From an uncultured Pedobacter sp. (GTDB taxonomy: Bacteria; Bacteroidota; Bacteroidia; Sphingobacteriales; Sphingobacteriaceae): DNA of 10,669 bases. Below the pieces are notes generated by a model, which was not told where the DNA came from, did not search any database, and saw only the letters and a list, made by a program, of their open reading frames with translations. The translations under genes were made by a program, and so were the position numbers. Below, in pieces: positions 5,910 through 10,669 of the stretch. The stretch lies in NCBI RefSeq assembly GCF_946479715.1, contig NZ_CAMLHF010000192.1:1-10669 (forward strand), read 5' to 3'. Within the stretch, counting starts at the first letter, position 1. Each line of letters opens with the position of its first letter.

Positions 5910-8738
5910 TTAGAATGAGTAAGAAACTGACATTGAAACATTTGTTCCTGTCTTGAATCTTGATAAGATCTCATCTTTGGTGGTTTTACCTGTTTCTGAA
6001 TTGGTAACCACATTATTTGGACTAAACTTTTTATCATTGTTGTAATCAAAGTAGAAAACAGCCTGATTGTTTAACAAGTCGTTCACATTAAGCTTAATCT
6101 GTGCTTTCTTTTTATAGAAACTATAGCTGGTCTGGAAATCAATTACATTTCTTGGAGCTTCCCAAACATCACCAAAACGCTGACCCCCTGCATTTACTAC
6201 TCTTCTACCGATTCTATTATAAAGCAAACTGAAATTAAGGTTATTGTCTAAAGCACCATACTGCAAGCCTGCATTAACAGAGTATGGAGATTGGCCTACC
6301 ATCGGACGTTCTTTCGTTAAATATTGCTGATCAGTTGGATTAATAACCTTCGATTTAACTATAGTTCCGTTAGCATAAAACATAAGATTCTTAAATGCTG
6401 ATTCTTCATCAATAAAAGCTAGTGAATGTCTCAACTCAATCTCAATTCCATAGTTATTAATTTTTGGGGTATTAAAATAAGAGAATGCAGGTGTTGAATT
6501 CTGATCATAAATGCTTGGCTCAATTGCATTGTTAAAATGTTTATAGAACGCAGATATTGAAAGAATTTGACCAGCTGCAGGATAAACTTCATATCTTAAA
6601 TCTGCATTATCAATTAAAGTTCTTTTTAGATCAGGGTTTCCTGAAACGTTTCCTAAAAGCTCGTAATCATAATAATCAAATGGAGCCAGTTCTCTAAACT
6701 CAGGACGTGCTAATGTTCTGTAATAAGATGCACGTAAATTTGCCTTTTCTGTCAGTGCATAGGTTAAGTTAACAGATGGTAAAAAGTCAGTATAATCCTG
6801 TTTGACCTTTATAGGGGAACCATCAACCCCTCTGGAATTCAGATTCAGATTGAATTTTTCTGCTCTAACACCGTATACAGCTCTCAATTTATCCGTAATT
6901 GGCTGATCAAGCATCAGGTATGCAAAACTGGTTAGTGAATTGGCATCATATTTATCCGAATTACCGGTAATCTCACTTAATTCGTAAACACCTGAATTGA
7001 TCAAAGAATTGGAATACAGTTTTTCAATAGGTAAGGCCTGAATTTCCTGATCTGCATTTTTTAATGTAATCCCTAACAAACGGGCACCAAAATCCCGCTC
7101 ACGATAATTAGCACCTAGACCTCCTTTTAGTGTCGCGTTTTTATCAAACAACTTTATGCTATACTGATCATTAACAGCACCACCGTAAAGCTTCTCATTC
7201 AAATCTGAGAAGAATCTGTTATTCTCTTTGGTGATTGCGGTATTTGCAGCCAGGAATGGTTTGCTAGGGTCGTCTCTAAATCCAACATTTCTTAGGTAGC
7301 CAATTTTTCTTTGATCTGGTTGATTATTGGTAATGTCTGCAAACGATAGGTTCCAGCTCAGTTTATTCTTTTCAGTCAATTGATGATCCCCATCCAATGA
7401 TGTTTTAAAGATCCCTTTCTGCACCATATCAAATGCATAATATTTTAAGTCACTTGATCTACCATCATCTGTTCCCGTACGATATGTAAACTTATCATCC
7501 AGTATCCTATTATATAAATTTTTAAAACTGATTTTATTTTTACCCTGCACATAAGCAAAGTTTGCCATTGCACCAATATTTGAAGAGAAGGTGTTTACCC
7601 TATCAGAATAATGGTAAGTATAATAATCACGCTGTACTTCAGGTCTGGTTGATTCAGAGTTGCGATAAGTCAACGAAACAATTGCTCCAAATTTTCCGCC
7701 ATTTTTAAAATCTTTAACTCTACCCAGACTCAACTGATGGTTTTGAGAAAGAGGAGCATTATGCTCTCCTATTTTCCAAACTTTTGGCAATTGATTAATC
7801 GCTTTAATTGTTGCAGCTTCATTTCCCCTTAACGCTTCAGTAGCATTGGTATTTTTAGGGAAACTCTTAGATACAGGTAATTGTCTGAAACCACCATCAA
7901 AACCAAAATAATTTTCAGTATACCTTGGTCCATAAAAGAACTCCTTAAATGTCGACTGGGTATTATATCCCGATCCTAAGCTTACTTCGAAAAAATTATT
8001 ATCAGGAACATCTTTAGTAATAATTTTAATTGATCCGCCAGCAAAGTCCGCTGCTAAATCAGGGGTAGCCGTTTTATTAACTACAATATTATCTATCAGA
8101 CCCGATGGCACAATATCAAAAGAGAATGCTTTTTTATTGGGTTCGGTACTTGGTAAGCTTGAGTTATCCAGACTTGCATTATTGTATCTATCTGCAAGAC
8201 CACGCACTATAACAAACTTATTATCCTGAATTGTTGTTCCACTTACCCTTTTTAGTACATCTCCAGTACTACGGTCAGGGCTCTTTTTGATCATGTCTGA
8301 TGAAATACCATCAGATATTACAGCGCTGTTTTTCTGTCTTGCATAAAGTGCATTTACACTTTCCTTTTTAAAACTCCCCTGAATAACTACTTCATTCAGG
8401 TTTTGTCCACCTGCCTCATCAAGGATAATATCAAATATTGTATTTTTTCCAGAAGTTACTTCAACATCACTGATCTCTTTTCCGTTGTAACCAACATATT
8501 GAAATATTAAAGTGTATTTTCCAGTAGCCAATCCTGTTAATGAATATTTACCATCAACATCTGTAGCCATACCTTTGGGGGTATTTTTTATCTTAACCGT
8601 AACACCAATAAGTGTTTCACCGGTTTTCTTATCAGATACCTTTCCTGAAATTTTGCCCGTTTGTGCAAATACTGCTGTGCCGATAATTACAAATAAGGCC
8701 GTAATTATTGCCTTTTTAAGATTTAGTTGTGATTTCAA
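5910..8738 (-). CDS. TonB-dependent outer-membrane receptor with carboxypeptidase-regulatory-like N-terminal domain
   Basis: The 942-residue protein imports a ligand across the outer membrane using TonB energy. Residues 1-25 are a signal peptide (VFA|QT). Residues 28-108 are a CarboxypepD_reg-like domain (GKISGKVSDKKTGETLIGV to FDIILDE). A plug follows at about 115-240, with VIVRGLADRYNNASLDNSSLPSTEPN and TPDLAADFAGGSIKIITKD. The remainder is beta-barrel ending in the typical terminal Phe (SVSYSF). The RGL-DRYN/PDLAADFAGG plug places it in a subgroup distinct from SusC, and no SusD gene follows. The start is TTG at 8738: an in-frame TAG lies upstream and the next Met is residue 57, inside the folded domain. 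The predicted transcription start near 8755 agrees with this. Transcription is likely controlled by the seven-repeat array at 8839-8767. The ligand is unknown; phosphate-containing compounds are a guess from the promoter alone. Confidence 0.93.
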   Translation of the reverse strand: MKSQLNLKKAIITALFVIIGTAVFAQTGKISGKVSDKKTGETLIGVTVKIKNTPKGMATDVDGKYSLTGLATGKYTLIFQYVGYNGKEISDVEVTSGKNTIFDIILDEAGGQNLNEVVIQGSFKKESVNALYARQKNSAVISDGISSDMIKKSPDRSTGDVLKRVSGTTIQDNKFVIVRGLADRYNNASLDNSSLPSTEPNKKAFSFDIVPSGLIDNIVVNKTATPDLAADFAGGSIKIITKDVPDNNFFEVSLGSGYNTQSTFKEFFYGPRYTENYFGFDGGFRQLPVSKSFPKNTNATEALRGNEAATIKAINQLPKVWKIGEHNAPLSQNHQLSLGRVKDFKNGGKFGAIVSLTYRNSESTRPEVQRDYYTYHYSDRVNTFSSNIGAMANFAYVQGKNKISFKNLYNRILDDKFTYRTGTDDGRSSDLKYYAFDMVQKGIFKTSLDGDHQLTEKNKLSWNLSFADITNNQPDQRKIGYLRNVGFRDDPSKPFLAANTAITKENNRFFSDLNEKLYGGAVNDQYSIKLFDKNATLKGGLGANYRERDFGARLLGITLKNADQEIQALPIEKLYSNSLINSGVYELSEITGNSDKYDANSLTSFAYLMLDQPITDKLRAVYGVRAEKFNLNLNSRGVDGSPIKVKQDYTDFLPSVNLTYALTEKANLRASYYRTLARPEFRELAPFDYYDYELLGNVSGNPDLKRTLIDNADLRYEVYPAAGQILSISAFYKHFNNAIEPSIYDQNSTPAFSYFNTPKINNYGIEIELRHSLAFIDEESAFKNLMFYANGTIVKSKVINPTDQQYLTKERPMVGQSPYSVNAGLQYGALDNNLNFSLLYNRIGRRVVNAGGQRFGDVWEAPRNVIDFQTSYSFYKKKAQIKLNVNDLLNNQAVFYFDYNNDKKFSPNNVVTNSETGKTTKDEILSRFKTGTNVSMSVSYSF

Positions 8739-8760
8739 TTTGCCGTATATTAATTTCCAG

Positions 8761-8768
8761 CAAAGCTA
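8761..8768 (-). promoter_or_regulatory. -7 promoter element of the TonB-receptor operon
   Basis: The minus strand reads TAGCTTTG, an exact match to the Bacteroidota primary sigma-factor -7 consensus TAnnTTTG. No TTG-type -33 element is found at the usual distance; that space is filled by the repeat array, as in activator-dependent promoters. The predicted transcript starts near 8755, giving a leader of about 17 nt before the TTG start codon. Confidence 0.7.
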
Positions 8769-8839
8769 TTACCACAATGTTAGGTATATGTTAGGTGTAA
8801 ATTACCATTCGTTTACCAGAGTGTTAACCCTGTGTTAAG
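8767..8839 (-). promoter_or_regulatory. Seven-unit, 11-bp-phased direct-repeat operator (Pho-box-like)
   Basis: On the sense (minus) strand the units are CTTAACA (8839), GTTAACA (8828), GGTAAAC (8817), GGTAATT (8806), CCTAACA (8795), CCTAACA (8784) and GGTAATA (8773), each followed by exactly 4 bp. Every unit keeps TAA in the same place. Four carry full TAACA and form two adjacent pairs; a degenerate pair separates them, and the last unit overlaps the -7 element. Seven-bp repeats with 4-bp spacers are the known geometry of PhoB boxes, and TTAACA-type units on an 11-bp period are known for Gram-positive PhoP. An OmpR/PhoB-family activator is therefore the likely ligand. Which regulator it is cannot be seen here. 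Confidence 0.7.
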
Positions 8840-8850
8840 TGCCATTAGGC

Positions 8851-9351
8851 TCAGTACCTTAGCCCTACTTTTTTGCAAATAAAGTGCAATAACCAAATCG
8901 GTCCGATTAATAGAAACTTAACATCATCTAAAAACGAAGGCTTCTTTCCTTCAATTTTATGGCCTATAAACTGTCCTATCCACGCAATTACAAAAATCAC
9001 CAAACACACCAGCCATAATGCCGGTCCGCCACTGACTTCCCATTTCTCTAGCTGAACAATGACCATACTCATTCCAAAAATGAGTAACAGCATTAGATAC
9101 GATAGTACAGGAGAAAGTTTTAGATAGTAATAAACAGAAAAGGCGATTAAGAACGAAGCCCAGTTCAGGTATCCATTGTACCTACCCAAAAAACCGATAT
9201 GCGGAAAAGGAATAGCCCAAACCAAACCTAATAAACTAAATACAATTAGAGGAACACAAATCCAGTGAATAATTTCATTTGAAGGGTTTTGATGGCTTTC
9301 CGCATATTTATCAAAAAGGACATCTACCTCACTTCTTTGCTCCGTTTTCAT
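8851..9351 (-). CDS. Mpo1-like (DUF962) integral membrane protein, putative 2-hydroxy fatty acid dioxygenase
   Basis: The 166-residue protein has the full DUF962/Mpo1 pattern. An N-terminal YAESHQNPSNEIIHW block provides His20 and His29. Four or five hydrophobic segments follow (about 31-50, 64-84, 85-101, 111-130, 143-158). A C-terminal QFIGHKIEGKKPSF block provides His131 and Glu134, followed by IGPIWLLHF with His156. In yeast, Mpo1 is an Fe(II)-dependent dioxygenase that shortens 2-hydroxy fatty acids released from sphingoid bases, and the conserved histidines bind the metal. Sphingobacteria make sphingolipids with hydroxylated acyl chains, so a related role in acyl-chain turnover is plausible but unproven in bacteria. 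The length is normal for the family. It lies between the rny terminator and the receptor promoter, so it is probably monocistronic. The ATG at 9351 is the natural start. Confidence 0.85.
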   Translation of the reverse strand: MKTEQRSEVDVLFDKYAESHQNPSNEIIHWICVPLIVFSLLGLVWAIPFPHIGFLGRYNGYLNWASFLIAFSVYYYLKLSPVLSYLMLLLIFGMSMVIVQLEKWEVSGGPALWLVCLVIFVIAWIGQFIGHKIEGKKPSFLDDVKFLLIGPIWLLHFICKKVGLRY

Positions 9352-9375
9352 ATCGTTATAAGTTTACTGAGTAAA

Positions 9376-9409
9376 AATAAAAAAAGCGACAGAATAAACC
9401 GTCGCTTTT
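9376..9409 (-). terminator. Rho-independent terminator of rny
   Basis: Perfect arms AAAAGCGAC (9382-9390) and GTCGCTTTT (9401-9409) enclose a 10-nt loop. On the minus strand the hairpin is followed by a long T-rich run down to about 9373. It lies 57 bp past the rny stop. No TAnnTTTG element is visible between it and the ATG at 9351, so the downstream gene's promoter may overlap it or depend on read-through. Confidence 0.85.
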
Positions 9410-9432
9410 ATAAAATATTAATAGCCTGCAGT

Positions 9433-9454
9433 AATAATTGCAGAATAATTGCAG
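9433..9454. repeat. Perfect 11-bp tandem duplication in the rny 3' UTR
   Basis: AATAATTGCAG occurs twice back to back (9433-9443 and 9444-9454). The CTGCA at 9426-9430 is complementary to the TGCAG in either copy, so the rny 3' untranslated region can form one of two mutually exclusive small hairpins ahead of the terminator. It may be a simple slippage duplication. Confidence 0.7.
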
Positions 9455-9465
9455 GTTTACTTATG

Positions 9466-10669
9466 CTATTTCGCAAAAGAAACCGACCTGGTTTCTCTGA
9501 TTACAGTTACTTTAATCTGACCTGGGTAAGTCATCTCGGTTTGAATGCGGTTCGAAATATCAGCGGCCAATAATTCTGCCTGCTGATCAGTTACCCTTTC
9601 ACTTTCAACCACAACCCTAAGCTCTCTACCAGCCTGTATCGCAAATGTTTTCTCCACACCTGGATAAGAAAGCGCAAGCTCTTCTAATTCTTTTAATCGT
9701 TTAATATAACTTTCAACCACCTCGCGTCTTGCACCTGGGCGCGCGCCTGATATGGCATCACAAGCCTGTACAATAGGAGATATCATAGAAGTCATTTCTA
9801 TCTCGTCGTGGTGAGCTCCAATGGCATTACAAATTTCAGGATGTTCCTTATACTTCTCAGCCAGTTGCATACCTAAAATAGCGTGAGGCAATTCCGGATT
9901 ATCATCAGGCACCTTACCTATATCATGTAATAGACCCGCACGTTTTGCCATTTTTGCGTTTAATCCAAGCTCTGCTGCCATGGTAGCACAGAAATTAGCC
10001 ACCTCGCGCGAGTGATGTAATAAATTCTGTCCGTAAGATGAACGATAACGCATACGACCAACCATTCTGATCAATTCAGGATGTAAGCCGTGGATACCCA
10101 AATCAATTACAGTACGTTCTCCTATCTCTACAATTTCATCTTCAATCTGCTTCTTGGTTTTAGCAACAACCTCTTCAATACGGGCAGGGTGAATCCTACC
10201 ATCAGTTACCAAACGGTGTAAAGCTAAGCGAGCAATCTCCCTTCTTACCGGATCAAATCCTGATAAGATGATTGCTTCTGGAGTATCATCTACAATAATT
10301 TCAATACCGGTAGCCGCTTCTAAAGCACGGATATTACGACCTTCTCGCCCAATAACACGACCTTTAATCTCGTCACTTTCGATATGAAAAACTGAAACTG
10401 TATTCTCAATAGCGGCCTCAACTGCTGTACGCTGTATGGTCTGTATAACTACTTTCTTAGCTTCCTTTGTTGCAGTAAGCTTAGCTTCATCAACAATGTC
10501 CTTAACCTGGATCATCGCTTGTGTGCGTGCCTCTTGTTTCATTGTTTCAACCAACTGGCTTTTTGCCTCGTCAGCGCTTAACCCTGCAATAGTTTCTAAT
10601 TGCTTTACATGCTGGTTTTTCAGCAATTCAACTTCTTCCTGTTTCTTTAATGCAATTTCGGTTTGCTTC
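9466..10669 (-). CDS. rny: Ribonuclease Y, C-terminal 400 residues
   Basis: RNase Y is a membrane-anchored endoribonuclease that starts mRNA decay. The frame is open to the right edge (10668), so the N-terminal membrane anchor and most of the coiled coil are outside the window; the whole protein is usually about 520 residues. A charged helical stretch rich in Lys, Glu and Gln ([12 protein letters not shown] onward) is the end of the coiled coil. The KH domain follows, with the GREGRN loop near 10335-10365 ([10 protein letters not shown]). The HD domain has the metal-binding His-Asp at 9927-9922 (LLHDIGK), preceded by HHSREV and followed by HAILG and GAHHDE. The C-terminus ([16 protein letters not shown]) is intact and ends in TAG. 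A possible TTG start at 10626 is an internal codon. All expected catalytic residues in the visible part are present. Confidence 0.96.
   Translation of the reverse strand, partial: KQTEIALKKQEEVELLKNQHVKQLETIAGLSADEAKSQLVETMKQEARTQAMIQVKDIVDEAKLTATKEAKKVVIQTIQRTAVEAAIENTVSVFHIESDEIKGRVIGREGRNIRALEAATGIEIIVDDTPEAIILSGFDPVRREIARLALHRLVTDGRIHPARIEEVVAKTKKQIEDEIVEIGERTVIDLGIHGLHPELIRMVGRMRYRSSYGQNLLHHSREVANFCATMAAELGLNAKMAKRAGLLHDIGKVPDDNPELPHAILGMQLAEKYKEHPEICNAIGAHHDEIEMTSMISPIVQACDAISGARPGARREVVESYIKRLKELEELALSYPGVEKTFAIQAGRELRVVVESERVTDQQAELLAADISNRIQTEMTYPGQIKVTVIRETRSVSFAK

Noticed and set aside
4389..8738. A classical SusCD polysaccharide utilization locus
   Set aside because: There is no SusD homologue, glycosidase or sensor gene. 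The receptor plug is of a different subgroup and the partner is a beta-helix protein.
8767..8839. CRISPR array or satellite-type tandem repeat
   Set aside because: The units are 11 bp with only a 4-5 base core conserved, far too short for CRISPR. The fixed phase and promoter overlap point to an operator.

Overview
The window looks like chromosomal DNA from a Bacteroidota bacterium, most likely a Pedobacter-like member of the Sphingobacteriaceae. The evidence is AT-rich intergenic DNA, short-tail lipoprotein signals ending in SCS or ACT, a TonB-dependent receptor with an N-terminal carboxypeptidase-regulatory-like domain, the Bacteroidota -7 promoter motif TAnnTTTG, and little Shine-Dalgarno signal. 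There are no rRNA or tRNA genes, insertion sequences or CRISPR arrays. The species call is inference from protein style.

Layout, left to right. The + strand opens with the C-terminal part of a GNAT-type acyltransferase of the ornithine/glycine-lipid family (1-535), closed by a bidirectional terminator. A 220-bp gap follows, containing phased TGTTA repeats. Next is an exported transglutaminase-like protein (758-1960), which converges with a gap of only 3 bp on a four-cysteine lipoprotein (1964-2503, minus). All remaining genes are on the minus strand. In transcription order from the right edge they are: rny (RNase Y, 5' end missing), its terminator, an Mpo1-like/DUF962 membrane protein (9351-8851), a TonB-dependent receptor (8738-5910) with a beta-helix surface lipoprotein (5819-4389), a strong 28-bp-arm hairpin terminator, a small lipoprotein (4192-3869) tightly coupled to an exported beta-sandwich protein (3867-2659), a terminator, and the four-cysteine lipoprotein.

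The main discovery is in the 112-bp gap upstream of the TonB-dependent receptor. Seven 7-bp direct repeats (consensus nnTAACA on the sense strand), each separated by exactly 4 bp, run from 8839 to 8767. They end directly on a perfect TAnnTTTG element at 8768-8761. The 7+4 geometry is that of Pho boxes bound by PhoB/PhoP-type response regulators. I infer that the receptor/lipoprotein pair is an activator-dependent outer-membrane uptake system, perhaps induced by phosphate starvation. The same repeat pair, at the same distance from a TAnnTTTG element, occurs at 664-619 facing left. There it would drive only a transcript of about 75 nt ending in the bidirectional terminator at 570-538, so it may be a co-regulated small RNA. 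Other phased pairs (2575-2558, 704-743) are weaker.
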